A stretch of 64,000 nucleotides of DNA from Clostridia bacterium (GTDB lineage Bacteria; Bacillota; Clostridia; Oscillospirales; Acutalibacteraceae), in the NCBI GenBank assembly GCA_017521125.1, contig JAFXDV010000010.1:86093-150092 (forward strand), given 5' to 3'. Below are positions 51,031-60,642 of the stretch, piece after piece. A model generated the notes under the pieces. The model did no database searches. It was not told the origin of the DNA and worked only from the letters and a program-made list of their open reading frames with translations. How positions within the stretch are numbered: position 1 is the first letter of the stretch; each line of letters opens with the position of its first letter. The position numbers and the translations under genes were made by a program.

Positions 51031-51222
51031 TCAGTTCTGGTGCCTTACAACACCATATTCATCATCTAACTTAAAATATGGGCAGTTAAACTGCTTGTTT
51101 TGTAAAAAGGAGATATATTCATCTTCATCCAAATTCACAAGACAGGAGTAACAGTCGTCCTCTTCATCGTAAACATAGTTTACACAAAGCTCGCAATCGG
51201 CGGCAATTTCTTTTTTCTTCAT
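51031..51222 (-). CDS. Small cysteine-containing protein, DUF6472-like
   Basis: 63 residues: C-x2-C near the start (DCELCVNYVYDEEDDCYSC) and YISFLQNKQFNCPYFKLDDEYGVVRHQN. The pattern matches the small clostridial DUF6472 proteins as I recall them, but no search was run. It lies between metA and the decarboxylase, with no clear ribosome-binding site, so it is probably coupled to metA. Its function is unknown. Confidence 0.65.
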   Translation of the reverse strand: MKKKEIAADCELCVNYVYDEEDDCYSCLVNLDEDEYISFLQNKQFNCPYFKLDDEYGVVRHQN

Positions 51223-51225
51223 AGG

Positions 51226-52143
51226 CTATTTAATTTCGTTTATGTCGTAAGGTGTTGTCTGGTATACAAAATAGTTGAGCCAGTTTGAATAAAGAAGATT
51301 TGCCGAGCTGCGCCAGGAAACCGTAGGCTCCAAGGTGTCGTCGTCGTTTGGGAAATAGTTTTGAGGAACATCAATAGGGAGTCCTGCGTTTTTATCTCTT
51401 AAATATTCCTTCTTTAAGGTGTCGGCATCATATTCTGAATGGCCGGTAATGAAAATCTGTTTACCTTTATCGGTTGCAATGGCGTAAACCCCCGCCTCCT
51501 TGGAGGTTGATAGAATTTTAAGGCGCTTTTCCTTTTCGATATCTTCCTGTAAAACGGTGGTGTGACGGGAATGAGGCACCATAAAGGTGTCGTCAAAGCC
51601 TCTGAAAAGAATAGAGCCCTTGTGGTCTACCGTATGCTCAAAAACACCGAATAACTTTTTCTCAAGAGGGCGTTTCTTTATGCCGTAATGATAGTAAAGC
51701 GCCGCCTGAGCCGCCCAACAAATGTGGAAGGTGCTGGTAACGTGGGTTTTGCTCCACTCCATAATTTCGCAAAGCTCATCCCAATATTCAACCTCTTCAA
51801 ACTCCAAATTTTCCACAGGAGCGCCTGTAATTACAAGTCCGTCGAAATTTTGGTCCTTTATTTCATCAAAGGTTTTGTAAAAGGTTATCATATGCTCCTC
51901 AGAGGTGTTTTTAGCCTTATGAGTAGAGGTCTTTAAAAGCTCCATTTCAACCTGCAAAGGAGTATTGCCCAGAAGTCTTGCAAGCTGAGTTTCGGTTACA
52001 ATCTTTGTGGGCATTAAATTTAAAATTAAGATTTTAAGGGGTCTGATATCCTGAGTTAATGCTCTGGTTTCGGTAATAACGAAAATGTTTTCCTCGTTTA
52101 AAACCTTAGTAGCAGGCAAACTATTAGGGATTTTAATAGGCAA
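51226..52143 (-). CDS. metA: Homoserine O-acetyltransferase (MetA type)
   Basis: 305 residues of the MetA family: [48 protein letters not shown], the nucleophile C142 in FHICWAAQA, and GHSEYD with the catalytic Glu. E. coli has Gly at position 111 and uses succinyl-CoA; Bacillus-type enzymes with Glu111 use acetyl-CoA. Here residue 111 is Glu, so acetyl-CoA is expected, matching the neighbouring O-acetylhomoserine sulfhydrylase gene. The start is TTG with AGGAGG 8 bases before it. Confidence 0.93.
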   Translation of the reverse strand: MPIKIPNSLPATKVLNEENIFVITETRALTQDIRPLKILILNLMPTKIVTETQLARLLGNTPLQVEMELLKTSTHKAKNTSEEHMITFYKTFDEIKDQNFDGLVITGAPVENLEFEEVEYWDELCEIMEWSKTHVTSTFHICWAAQAALYYHYGIKKRPLEKKLFGVFEHTVDHKGSILFRGFDDTFMVPHSRHTTVLQEDIEKEKRLKILSTSKEAGVYAIATDKGKQIFITGHSEYDADTLKKEYLRDKNAGLPIDVPQNYFPNDDDTLEPTVSWRSSANLLYSNWLNYFVYQTTPYDINEIK

Positions 52144-52155
52144 GATGTTTTCCTC

Positions 52156-53427
52156 CTAAATTCTGTCAAGAGCTTGTTTTAAGTCTTCGAGAATGTCCTC
52201 TACGTTTTCAATACCTACCGAGAGCCTGATAAGGTCAGGGTTGATTCCTGCTTCTTTAAGTTGTGTCTCAGTTAGTTGTCTGTGGGTGTGACTTGCAGGG
52301 TGTAAAAGACAAGTCTTTGCATCGGCAACGTGGGTTGCGATACTTGCAAAGTTAAGGCTATCCATAAATTTAATAGATTTTTCTCTGCCGCCCTTAACAC
52401 CAAAGGCTAAAACGCCACAGGTGCCGTTAGGCATATACTTTTTAGCCAAGTCGTGATATTTGTCATTTTCTAAACCTGCATAATGTACCCAAGCCACCTT
52501 TTCGTGTGACTCTAAGAATTTTGCAACGGCAAGAGCGTTGCTGCAGTGTCTTTCCATACGAACGTGGAGGGTCTCAAGACCGAGGTTCAGATAAAAGGCG
52601 TTTTGAGGAGACTGAATTGCGCCAAAGTCTCTCATAAGCTGAGCGGTGGCTTTGGTAATATAAGCTGCCTTGCCAAAGCGCTCGGCATAGGTTATTCCGT
52701 GATAAGATTCATCAGGTGTGGTAAGACCTGGGAACTTGTCGGCATGCGCCATCCAATCGAAATTACCGCTGTCAACGATACAACCGCCAACCGAAACACC
52801 CTGACCGTCCATATATTTGGTGGTAGAGTGGGTAACAATGTCTGCTCCCCATTCAAAAGGTCTGCAGTTAACAGGTGTTGCAAAGGTGTTGTCAACAATT
52901 AGAGGTACGCCGTGCTTATGAGCAAGGCGAGAGAATTTTTCAAAATCAAAAATAGTTACTGTGGGGTTTGTAACAGTCTCACCGAAAACCGCTTTGGTGT
53001 TTGGTTTGAAATATTTATCTAATTCCTCTTCAGGTAAATCTTGGTCAACAAAGGTGCACTCTATCCCAAGCTTTTTCATTGTTACACCAAAGAGGTTATA
53101 TGTACCGCCGTAGATAGCAGAGGAGGCGATAAAGTGGTCTCCTGCTTCGCAAATGTTGAAAATTGCAAAGAAGTTTGCTGCCTGTCCTGAGGAGGTAAGC
53201 ATTGCGGCTACGCCGCCCTCTAAGGCGGCTATTTTAGCGGCAACCGCATCGTTGGTTGGGTTTTGAAGACGGGTATAAAAATAGCCTTCTCTTTCCAAAT
53301 CGAAAAGCTGACCCATTGTGTCGCTTGTGTCATATTTAAAGGTTGTGCTCTGGTAAACAGGGAGTTGTCTTGGTTCTCCCTCACTTGGTTTCCAGCCCTC
53401 GTGAATACATTTAGTTTCGGTTCTCAT
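52156..53427 (-). CDS. metY: O-acetylhomoserine sulfhydrylase
   Basis: 423 residues, a Cys/Met-metabolism PLP enzyme. TKCIHEGWKPSEGEPRQLPVYQSTTFKY is the MetY-type start; ALEGGVAAMLTSSGQAANF, the PLP lysine in THSTTKYMDGQG, and LSVGIENVEDILEDL at the end. It makes homocysteine from O-acetylhomoserine and sulfide. GGAGGG precedes the ATG. It is 12 bases upstream of metA, so the two form a direct-sulfhydrylation methionine operon. Confidence 0.94.
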   Translation of the reverse strand: MRTETKCIHEGWKPSEGEPRQLPVYQSTTFKYDTSDTMGQLFDLEREGYFYTRLQNPTNDAVAAKIAALEGGVAAMLTSSGQAANFFAIFNICEAGDHFIASSAIYGGTYNLFGVTMKKLGIECTFVDQDLPEEELDKYFKPNTKAVFGETVTNPTVTIFDFEKFSRLAHKHGVPLIVDNTFATPVNCRPFEWGADIVTHSTTKYMDGQGVSVGGCIVDSGNFDWMAHADKFPGLTTPDESYHGITYAERFGKAAYITKATAQLMRDFGAIQSPQNAFYLNLGLETLHVRMERHCSNALAVAKFLESHEKVAWVHYAGLENDKYHDLAKKYMPNGTCGVLAFGVKGGREKSIKFMDSLNFASIATHVADAKTCLLHPASHTHRQLTETQLKEAGINPDLIRLSVGIENVEDILEDLKQALDRI

Positions 53428-53480
53428 TTTTTTTGCCCTCCGTTTTAGAAGTTTTAATAAAATTATTATACTTTAATCGT

Positions 53481-54320
53481 TTAATTTTGTAAAGGTGTAT
53501 TTATACAAATCATTGCTGCAAGGGTGCCTCTTTTTCCTCCTGTCGCTCTGTGGGAATGAAAGGTATCACTGTTACAGCAGGTGCAAAGGTCGGCAACGTC
53601 GATATTTTCCTCTTTTATTCCTGCTCTAAGAAGAATTTGTCGGTTTGTTTCCTTTAGGTCGAGCATATATTTGCCGTCTCCCTTTTCGGTATAGCAAAGA
53701 CCTTTGTTAAGGTATTCTAATTTGTTTATTTCACTTATTACCGGCTCATCCACCTCATAACAACATTTTGAAATGTTGGGGCCGATGGCGCAGATAATAT
53801 CTTTTGCCTTTGAGCCGTAGTCATTAACCATAATTTCTACAGTTTTTAAGGCTATCTCCTGTACGGTTCCTCGCCAACCGCCGTGAGAGGTTGCCGCAAC
53901 TCTTTTTACAGGATCGAAAAATAAAAGGGGAGTACAGTCGGCATATTGTGTTACAAGGACAATGTCAGGCTCGTTTGTCACAAGACCGTCGATGTCGGTG
54001 TAATTTTGGTCTTTAAAAATACCCTTGCCAACATCCTCTTTTGTAACCTTTCGGATGTTTGAGGTGTGGGTTTGGTATGCCACAACCACTTTTTTATAGT
54101 CGGCGCCGATAGCCTCGCAAAAAATTCGGTAGTTTTCCAAGACGTTTTCTCGTTTGTCGCCCACCGTAAAACTAAAGCTCATTGACTCTTGGTCTCCGGT
54201 GCTAACTCCTCCGAGCCTTGTGGAAAAGCCGTGACAGACACCCAGTTTGTCAAGCTTTGGAAAGGTAAGATAAACCACGCCGTTTTTGTTGTGAACGTTT
54301 AAGGTTTTGCTTTCTATCAT
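53481..54320 (-). CDS. pgeF: Peptidoglycan editing factor / multicopper-like laccase-domain protein
   Basis: 279 residues of the YfiH/YlmD family. HGFSTRLGGVSTGDQESMSFSFTVGD, YQTHTSNIRKVTKEDVG, CTPLLFFDPVKRVAATSHGGWRGTV and CTCCNSDTFHSHR carry the His/Cys metal ligands. PgeF removes wrongly incorporated L-Ser from peptidoglycan precursors in E. coli; other members are purine-nucleoside phosphorylases/adenosine deaminases. The ATG overlaps the rqcH stop (ATGA). Confidence 0.9.
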   Translation of the reverse strand: MIESKTLNVHNKNGVVYLTFPKLDKLGVCHGFSTRLGGVSTGDQESMSFSFTVGDKRENVLENYRIFCEAIGADYKKVVVAYQTHTSNIRKVTKEDVGKGIFKDQNYTDIDGLVTNEPDIVLVTQYADCTPLLFFDPVKRVAATSHGGWRGTVQEIALKTVEIMVNDYGSKAKDIICAIGPNISKCCYEVDEPVISEINKLEYLNKGLCYTEKGDGKYMLDLKETNRQILLRAGIKEENIDVADLCTCCNSDTFHSHRATGGKRGTLAAMICINTPLQN

Positions 54321-56032
54321 AAATTCTCCTTTAATGGCGTAACAAAAAGAGTTTTGTTGTTTGTGTAAATAACCATTCCTGCTTTAGCGCCGTTTGGCTT
54401 TTTAACGTATTTTATAAAGGTGTAATCAACAGGAACGTTCTCGGAATCTGCTCCTTTGGAATTTGCGGCGGCAAGACGAGCGGCAAAAATCAAGGTTTCC
54501 TCATCAACCTCTTTGCCGTTTGTAATAATTATTGTGTGGGAACCGGGAATATTCTTGGTGTGAAGCCAAATATCCGTTTTGTCGGCAAGTCGAAGGGTTA
54601 GAAAATCGTTTTCCTTGTTATTTCTGCCGACATAAATTTCAAAGCCGCTTTTTGAGACATATTTTTTGGGAGTGGGTTTGTAATTCTTCGGTTTTGTCTT
54701 TACATCTCTTCTTATATATCCTGAATCTACAAGTTCTTGCCTGATTTCCTCAAGCTCTGACATAGTAGTCGCACGAGAAAGGGTATCAAGCACCGAGTCA
54801 ATATAGTCGAGATCCTTTTTATCTTCTTCAATAAGCTTTGTAAGTGTTTGCTCGGCAACGTAGGTCTTTTTATAATCTTTAAAATATTTTGCTGCGTTAG
54901 CAGATGGAGAAAGGGATGGGTTTAAAGGAATTTTAATCTCCTTTAAATCTTCATCATAATAGTTTTGCACTACTGCGAAAGAGGAACCCTTTTCTATGGC
55001 AAAAAGATTTGCCTTTATAAGCTCTCCGTAAATTCGAAGCTCCTCTCGGTTTTTGCACTTTTCAAGGTCGGAAAGTCGGTAAGCCGTTTTTCTCTGAATT
55101 CTCGCTCTCAAATTATTTAAAAACTTTAAAATATCTTGAGAGGCACCTTTTATTCGTGCCGCGTTTTCCTTTTTAGTGTAAAACTCATCTAAAAGAGAAG
55201 AAAAGCTCTCCCGCTCTTCACTCTTATAATCTCTGCCATATTGGGTTATAGGCATATATGAAAAGTCTTTTGCCTCGCCGTTGGGGTCCAAAAGCAAAAC
55301 GGGACTTAACATTTTTGTTAAATCAGATAAAGCCGACTTTAACTCCTGAACTTGAGTGCTTGTCAAATCTTGGGGTAAGGTGTCGGTGTTTTCGCACACT
55401 TTCTGTGCGAGTTCTCGTGATACCAAGGGAGAAACACCCTGAATAACCTGAGTAAACGAATCGCTAAGCCGTTTATTAGAGCCTAAAATTCCGCTTAAAA
55501 GCTCTTCTGTGTTTTTGGTAAAGGGGTTCAGCTTGTTCTGCTTCTCGATAGGCTTAAACCTTGCTCCAGGTTGAATGAGCCGAGGGCTACTTTCAATATC
55601 CGAACGGTGAAGAGCGTCTAAAATCTTGCCTTCTTCGTTACATAATATAACGTTGGCTTTTCCTGTAAAAAGCTCTACCACAAGGCGCAGAGAAACCTTA
55701 TCTCTCATTTCGTTATAGCTTGAAACGTCTATAAAAACAGTGCGGTCAAGCTCGTCTTGAGAAATTGCCGTAATAACGCCACCGCCAATGTGTTTTCTAA
55801 GTAGTTTGCAAAAATTCGGCGGATCGGCAGGGTTTTCGGGAGTGCTTTCGGTGAAATGTAGTCTGGCGGCGCCTGTTTTTGTGGATATAATCATACTGCC
55901 CTTAAAGGAAACAGAGCGCAAGGAAAAGACCAACTCATCACGTGATGGTTGATATATCTTTTCAATATGACAGTTTTCTGCTACCTTTAATTCCTCACAA
56001 AGACCGTGGAGGAATATTCCGTCAAGGGCCAT
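54317..56032 (-). CDS. rqcH: Ribosome quality control protein RqcH (NFACT family)
   Basis: 571 residues. NFACT-N (MALDGIFLHGLCEELK and INL... region to ~300), coiled-coil middle (~300-440), and the C-terminal NFACT-R domain with EIYVGRNNKENDFLTLRLADKTDIWLHTKNIPGSHTII. RqcH binds obstructed 50S subunits and adds C-terminal Ala tails; older annotation calls it FbpA fibronectin-binding protein. It is coupled to pgeF by overlap and follows trmK by one base. Confidence 0.93.
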   Translation of the reverse strand: MALDGIFLHGLCEELKVAENCHIEKIYQPSRDELVFSLRSVSFKGSMIISTKTGAARLHFTESTPENPADPPNFCKLLRKHIGGGVITAISQDELDRTVFIDVSSYNEMRDKVSLRLVVELFTGKANVILCNEEGKILDALHRSDIESSPRLIQPGARFKPIEKQNKLNPFTKNTEELLSGILGSNKRLSDSFTQVIQGVSPLVSRELAQKVCENTDTLPQDLTSTQVQELKSALSDLTKMLSPVLLLDPNGEAKDFSYMPITQYGRDYKSEERESFSSLLDEFYTKKENAARIKGASQDILKFLNNLRARIQRKTAYRLSDLEKCKNREELRIYGELIKANLFAIEKGSSFAVVQNYYDEDLKEIKIPLNPSLSPSANAAKYFKDYKKTYVAEQTLTKLIEEDKKDLDYIDSVLDTLSRATTMSELEEIRQELVDSGYIRRDVKTKPKNYKPTPKKYVSKSGFEIYVGRNNKENDFLTLRLADKTDIWLHTKNIPGSHTIIITNGKEVDEETLIFAARLAAANSKGADSENVPVDYTFIKYVKKPNGAKAGMVIYTNNKTLFVTPLKENL

Positions 56033-56033
56033 A

Positions 56034-56702
56034 TCATTCTCCTAAAATTTTGGTAATATCATTATAAAGCTCTTCATAATGGGAATAGTCCATATTGTTG
56101 TTTTTTAAATCTGTAAGAGCTTTAAGTGCTATTTTTTGTTGCTTTTCAATATAGAGTCGAGCGGTATCATCTTTGGGGTCAAGCTTTCCGCAGAGGTAAA
56201 AAGCTTCGCTGCGCTCCGACTTTTCTCCGCAGTATACCGCTTTTATAACTGTGTATATGCGCTTTCCCTCTGCTACTGCGGTTTCACTAACAAAAGAATA
56301 TCCGTTTTTGCAGAGATATTTTCTCAAAAAATCGGCAGAGGTCATAGGTTGCAAAAGCAGGGTATAGGACTCATCCTTAATGAAAGAACAGTTTTCCAAA
56401 ATTCCTGCAATAACCTCGCCGCCCATACCGGCGATAATAACACAGTCTACCTCTTTGGGCTTTATGGGGGCAAGACCGTCACCTAAACGAAGCTCGACGT
56501 TTTCGGTGGCGGTTTTTTCAATATTGTCTTTTGCGTTTGCGAGAGGTTTTTCGTTTATATCACAGGCGATAACCTTTGTCGCAATTTTGCTCCTAACTAA
56601 AGATATCGGCAAATGACCGTGGTCAGTGCCGATATCTGCAACCCTCGCACCTTTTGGCACAAGGGACTCTATTGTTTTAAGCCTGTTTTTCAGTTCTCGC
56701 AT
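56034..56702 (-). CDS. trmK: tRNA (adenine(22)-N1)-methyltransferase
   Basis: 222 residues. SAM-binding VADIGTDHGHLPISLV, CDINEKPLANAKDNI, RLGDGLAPIKPKEVDCVIIAGMGGEVIAGIL and QPMTSADFLRKYL are typical TrmK. It methylates A22 of tRNAs in Gram-positive bacteria. Residues 159-171 (CGEKSERSEAFYLCG) are unusual: they are encoded by GGAGCGCAGCGAAGC-like DNA on the minus strand and look like an in-frame repeat insertion. The rest is normal. It starts by overlapping the DUF1858 stop by one base. Confidence 0.92.
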   Translation of the reverse strand: MRELKNRLKTIESLVPKGARVADIGTDHGHLPISLVRSKIATKVIACDINEKPLANAKDNIEKTATENVELRLGDGLAPIKPKEVDCVIIAGMGGEVIAGILENCSFIKDESYTLLLQPMTSADFLRKYLCKNGYSFVSETAVAEGKRIYTVIKAVYCGEKSERSEAFYLCGKLDPKDDTARLYIEKQQKIALKALTDLKNNNMDYSHYEELYNDITKILGE

Positions 56703-56911
56703 TATTTGTTTGCAAAATAAGTGTTAAGCTTATCTACAAGTGCGTCTGCGTCGGTTCCGTGAACTTCGCAAGCCATTTCAATAGATTCGCCTCTTGCAGA
56801 GGGGCATCCAAGGCAGTGCATACCGATTTCAAGAAAATACTCTGCACAACCAATATCCATATCAAGTACATCTCCGATGCACATATCTTTAGTGATTTTA
56901 ATTTCTGCCAT
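56702..56911 (-). CDS. DUF1858 domain small protein
   Basis: 69 residues: MCIGDVLDMDIGCAEYFLEIGMHCLGCPSARGESIEMACEVHGTD. The DUF1858 domain with the C-x2-C in HCLGCPSA is related to hybrid-cluster-associated and disulfide-exchange proteins. It is a redox candidate of unknown role. GGAG-type site before the ATG; overlaps trmK by one base. Confidence 0.88.
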   Translation of the reverse strand: MAEIKITKDMCIGDVLDMDIGCAEYFLEIGMHCLGCPSARGESIEMACEVHGTDADALVDKLNTYFANK

Positions 56912-56923
56912 TTTTATTTCTCC

Positions 56924-57895
56924 TTAAAATAATTTAACTTTTTTGTTTAAGTCGTCTCTGCCGTGATTATAAATCTTTCGGTTATCCATAGACCAGATTC
57001 TGCCCGAAAAATTGTTTTCATCGGTAGACTCGGCAACTTCTCTTAGCTCGTACATTCTGGCATCCATCATATCAAGCTGAGAAAGAAGCTCCGCTTCGAT
57101 AAACATGGGTCTTACCGCTGCGCCAAATTCTGGCTCGTTGTGGTGGGATAAAACCATATGTTGTAAAAGCATTACGCAGTCAGAGGTTATACCCAATTTT
57201 TCTGCGGTAGATTTAATAATGTATGCTCCTTCAACCAAATGACCTACAAGATTACCTTTTACAGTATAGCCTGTGGCAAGGCCGGAGGAAGCAATATCAT
57301 ACTCAGACACCTTTGCGATATCGTGAAGCATAGCGCCTGAAATCAAAAGCTCTTTATCTACAAAGGGATAAACCTCGCAGACCTTTTGGGCGAGTCTCAC
57401 GATGGAAAGAGTGTGCATTAAAAGTCCTGAGCGAATTGCGTGATGAAGCTTAAAGGCAGCGGGCCAAAAGAGCAGCTGCTCTTTATGTTCTGACCAAATT
57501 GTAGTAACAATGGCTATTAAATCAGGGTCGGTGAAGTTTTCTGCTATAGAGTAAAGCTCGGCAAACATTTCCTCTCCCGAATAATCGGAAGACTTAACAA
57601 AGTCAGATGGACTAACGTTGTCTGAGTCTACGGCTAAACGAATTTTTTCTATTCTTAACTGGTCGTTGCCGTTATAGACACTAACGGTGCCCCTGATTTT
57701 TACAATATCTCCTGCCGAATACTCTCCGTGAAGAGCAGGAATGTAAGACCAAAGTTTAGCCGAGATTTCTCCCGAATTGTCCGAAAGGACAAGGTCGAGA
57801 TAATTATCTCCCTTGGAGGAGGTTTTGCGCTCCACCGTCTTAATGAGCAAAAAGCAGTCTACAAGACCGTTTTGACCTGCGGGTGTAAAATTCAT
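56924..57895 (-). CDS. YhaM-like 3'-5' exoribonuclease (OB + HD domain)
   Basis: 323 residues. An N-terminal OB fold (~10-95: GLVDCFLLIKTVERKTSSKGDNYLDLVLSD) and an HD phosphohydrolase domain (~155-290: HTLSIVRLAQ, LLISGAMLHDIAKVSEY, HMVLSHH, PMFIEAELLSQLDMMDARM). Same layout as Bacillus YhaM, an Mn-dependent 3'-to-5' exoribonuclease. RBS is GAGGGG upstream. It is separated from ireB by 18 bases. Confidence 0.9.
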   Translation of the reverse strand: MNFTPAGQNGLVDCFLLIKTVERKTSSKGDNYLDLVLSDNSGEISAKLWSYIPALHGEYSAGDIVKIRGTVSVYNGNDQLRIEKIRLAVDSDNVSPSDFVKSSDYSGEEMFAELYSIAENFTDPDLIAIVTTIWSEHKEQLLFWPAAFKLHHAIRSGLLMHTLSIVRLAQKVCEVYPFVDKELLISGAMLHDIAKVSEYDIASSGLATGYTVKGNLVGHLVEGAYIIKSTAEKLGITSDCVMLLQHMVLSHHNEPEFGAAVRPMFIEAELLSQLDMMDARMYELREVAESTDENNFSGRIWSMDNRKIYNHGRDDLNKKVKLF

Positions 57896-57913
57896 AAAAG
57901 CTACCCCTCTCCT

Positions 57914-58159
57914 TTAGTGAGACAAATAATATTTTACAAGATTTTGAAGCAGTGTATCACGGTCAACCCTGCGAATAAGGCTTCTTGCGTTATTATGGGT
58001 TGTAATATATGTGGGGTCCTCAGATAGAATGTAACCCACAATCTGATTTATAGGATTATAGCCTTTTTCTTTTAAAGCATCATAAACGGTCAAAAGAATT
58101 CTGCGAATTTCCTGTTCCTGTTCGTTGCCGATAGAAAAAGTTTGGGTTTTATCTAACAT
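57914..58159 (-). CDS. ireB: IreB family regulatory phosphoprotein
   Basis: 81 residues: [74 protein letters not shown]. This is the full IreB (DUF965/YrzL) family. In Enterococcus it is phosphorylated by the kinase IreK and moderates cephalosporin resistance. It usually sits with ruvX and a DUF1292 gene; here it precedes the YhaM-like gene. Confidence 0.95.
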   Translation of the reverse strand: MLDKTQTFSIGNEQEQEIRRILLTVYDALKEKGYNPINQIVGYILSEDPTYITTHNNARSLIRRVDRDTLLQNLVKYYLSH

Positions 58160-58237
58160 AGTATTGCCTTCCTTTCGAAAAACTTTTACATTTACATTTT
58201 ATAGCAAAAGGCCTTTAAATACAAGAGTTATTTTTTG

Positions 58238-60625
58238 CTATCTTAGCTGAGCGCCTATGCTATCAAGGCTCTTAATAATCTTTTTGGTTGCCGCTTCAAT
58301 TTGTTCGTCAGACAGAGTACCCTCTAAAGAACGAAGGCTAACGCTAAAGGCAACACTCTTTTTGCCCTCTGGAATTTGTGAGCCGATGTAAACGTCAAAG
58401 AGTTTTACCTTTTCACAGATTTTTCCTGCGGCAGACTTAATTGCCTTTTCCATATCTCCGATAGGTAGAGAAATGTCGCAAAGGAGAGCAAAGTCACGAA
58501 GAACTGCAGGGAACTTTGGCAGAGGCTGGTATATAATAGGTTCTTTATCAAAGGAATAAAGAAGGTCGAGCTTAATCTCGGCAAGATAGCATCTGCAGTC
58601 AATTCCGTAGGTAGCGGCGGTGGTTGGGTGCACCTCGCCAAAGGTGGCAATCTCTTGGCCTTCAACTAAAGCACTAGCCTGTCTGCCCGGATGGAGATAA
58701 GGCTCACCGCTTCTTTCGAATGTGTAGTTTATTCCTGCGGTATCAAGAACCTGCTCAACAAGACCCTTCATAGTGAAGAAATCTTCCTCGCTGCCGTATG
58801 CGCCGATTGCAAGGGTGCCAAGCTCTAAAGGTTGCTCTGTAAGGGGAAGTGCCTTTGGAACAAAGCGTTTGCTAATCTCGAAAAGTCTAACCTCACTGTT
58901 CTTGCGGTTTGCATTTGTTGCAAGAACGGTAAGCATACTTGTTGCAAGTTGTGTTCTAAGGGTTGAATATTCGTCTCCCAAGGGGTTTAAAAGCTTAATG
59001 GCGGTTCTTCTCTCATCATTTTCGCTGAGAGAAAGGGTGTCAATAGCCTTGCTTGCGATAAACGAATAGGTTGTAATCTCACGGCATCCTGCAGAAGAAA
59101 GAGTGGCTTTTATAAGGTCATCCTTAATTCTTGAATCAAGCTTTCTGCCTCTTGTTACGGCGCCTCTCATAGTAGTACCAACAATGTGGTCGTAGCCGTA
59201 AATTCTCATAACCTCTTCGGCAAGATCCGCTCTGCCCTCAATATCATCACGAATAGATGGAACTGTAACTGTTAATTTATCTCCATCAAGAGTTGTGGGC
59301 AGACAAAGTCTGTTTAAAATCTCGACAACGGTGTCGCTTGGCACGTCAACGCCTAAAAGTGCTGTAATGTCCGAAACGGTTGTGGTGATAATTCTGTCCT
59401 CAGGGAGACCCTGATTTAAATCAATAACGCCGTCGATAATGTCGCCTGCGTCAAGTTCATCAATAAGCTGAAGAGCTCTTTCCATAGCGAAAGCGGTGTT
59501 GTTAATATCAATGCCACGCTCATATCTACCGCTTGATTCGGTACGAACACCTAAAGCACGAGCGGTCTTTCTGATAGAGTCACGGCGGAATTTTGCACAC
59601 TCAAACACAAGCTCTGTGGTGTCCTCTTTGATTTCGCTGTTAAGACCACCCATAATGCCTGCAAGACCTGTTGGATTGTCTGCATCTGCAATAACAAGCA
59701 TACTTGAACTCAAGGTGTGTTCCTTTTCGTCAAGGGTTGTAAGCTTCTCGCCATCTGCGGCGTTTCTAACAATAATTTTGCTATCCTTTAAATCTCTGCG
59801 GTCAAAGGCATGCATAGGTTGACCGGTTTCGAGCATAACAAAGTTGGTGATGTCAACGATATTGTTGATAGGTCTCATACCCGAAGCCTTTAATGCCTTT
59901 TTCATCCAATCAGGAGACTCTTTTATGCGAAGATTTTTAACGGCACGGCTGATGTAACGAGGACAAATATCAAAGTTTCTAACCTCAACGCTAACGTAGT
60001 CGTTTATATCTCCACCACAGGTTTTATAGGTTGGAACAGGTGGGTGGAACTCTTTTTTAAGAACAACGCCGATTTCCTTTGCAACACCTAAAACACAGTT
60101 GCAGTCAGGGCGGTTGGCGGTGATTTTAAAGTCGATAATGTAATCGTCAAGTCCTAAAACGTCACGCATATCGGTACCAACAGCAACGTCGTCCTTTAAA
60201 ATTAAAATTCCGTAAACCTCGGCGCCCGGATAGTCGTAATCTTTAAGGCAAAGCTCTTCGCCTGAGCAGAGCATACCGTTAGACTCTACACCTCTTAGCT
60301 TACCCTTTTTAATCTCCATTCCGTTAGGAAGAAGAGAGTTATGAAGGGCGGCAGGAACGATAGCGCCTTCAAAAATATTGTCGGCACCTGTTACAATCTG
60401 TAAAGGCTCGCTCTCGCCGATGTCCATCTGACAAATCTGCAAATGGTCACTGTTTTCGTGAGGTGTGATTTTTAAAATCTTTGCGGCAACAACGTTTTTC
60501 ATTGTGTCGGCAAGGTTATCAATGGACTCAACCTCAAAGCCTGCCATTACCATTTTGTCGCAAAGCTCCTCAACGGGAACATCTATATCTACATAGGTTT
60601 TAAGTTGATTAAGTGAAATTTTCAT
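58238..60625 (-). CDS. pheT: Phenylalanyl-tRNA synthetase beta subunit
   Basis: 795 residues. N-terminal KISLNQLKTYVDIDVPVEEL, tRNA-binding domain (VVAAKILKITPHENSDHLQICQMDIGE), B3/B4 editing domain (ITANRPDCNCVLGVAKEIG), B5 (DINNTAFAMERALQLI region) and C-terminal ferredoxin-fold anticodon domain (FAVLRDFALLCDISLPIGDME, KSVAFSVSLRSLEGTLSDEQI). It pairs with PheS. ATG 60625 follows GGAGG by 9 bases. Its upstream region is a 278-base element with inverted ends rather than a simple short gap from pheS. Confidence 0.96.
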   Translation of the reverse strand: MKISLNQLKTYVDIDVPVEELCDKMVMAGFEVESIDNLADTMKNVVAAKILKITPHENSDHLQICQMDIGESEPLQIVTGADNIFEGAIVPAALHNSLLPNGMEIKKGKLRGVESNGMLCSGEELCLKDYDYPGAEVYGILILKDDVAVGTDMRDVLGLDDYIIDFKITANRPDCNCVLGVAKEIGVVLKKEFHPPVPTYKTCGGDINDYVSVEVRNFDICPRYISRAVKNLRIKESPDWMKKALKASGMRPINNIVDITNFVMLETGQPMHAFDRRDLKDSKIIVRNAADGEKLTTLDEKEHTLSSSMLVIADADNPTGLAGIMGGLNSEIKEDTTELVFECAKFRRDSIRKTARALGVRTESSGRYERGIDINNTAFAMERALQLIDELDAGDIIDGVIDLNQGLPEDRIITTTVSDITALLGVDVPSDTVVEILNRLCLPTTLDGDKLTVTVPSIRDDIEGRADLAEEVMRIYGYDHIVGTTMRGAVTRGRKLDSRIKDDLIKATLSSAGCREITTYSFIASKAIDTLSLSENDERRTAIKLLNPLGDEYSTLRTQLATSMLTVLATNANRKNSEVRLFEISKRFVPKALPLTEQPLELGTLAIGAYGSEEDFFTMKGLVEQVLDTAGINYTFERSGEPYLHPGRQASALVEGQEIATFGEVHPTTAATYGIDCRCYLAEIKLDLLYSFDKEPIIYQPLPKFPAVLRDFALLCDISLPIGDMEKAIKSAAGKICEKVKLFDVYIGSQIPEGKKSVAFSVSLRSLEGTLSDEQIEAATKKIIKSLDSIGAQLR

Positions 60626-60642
60626 AGTGTAAATCCTCCGTG

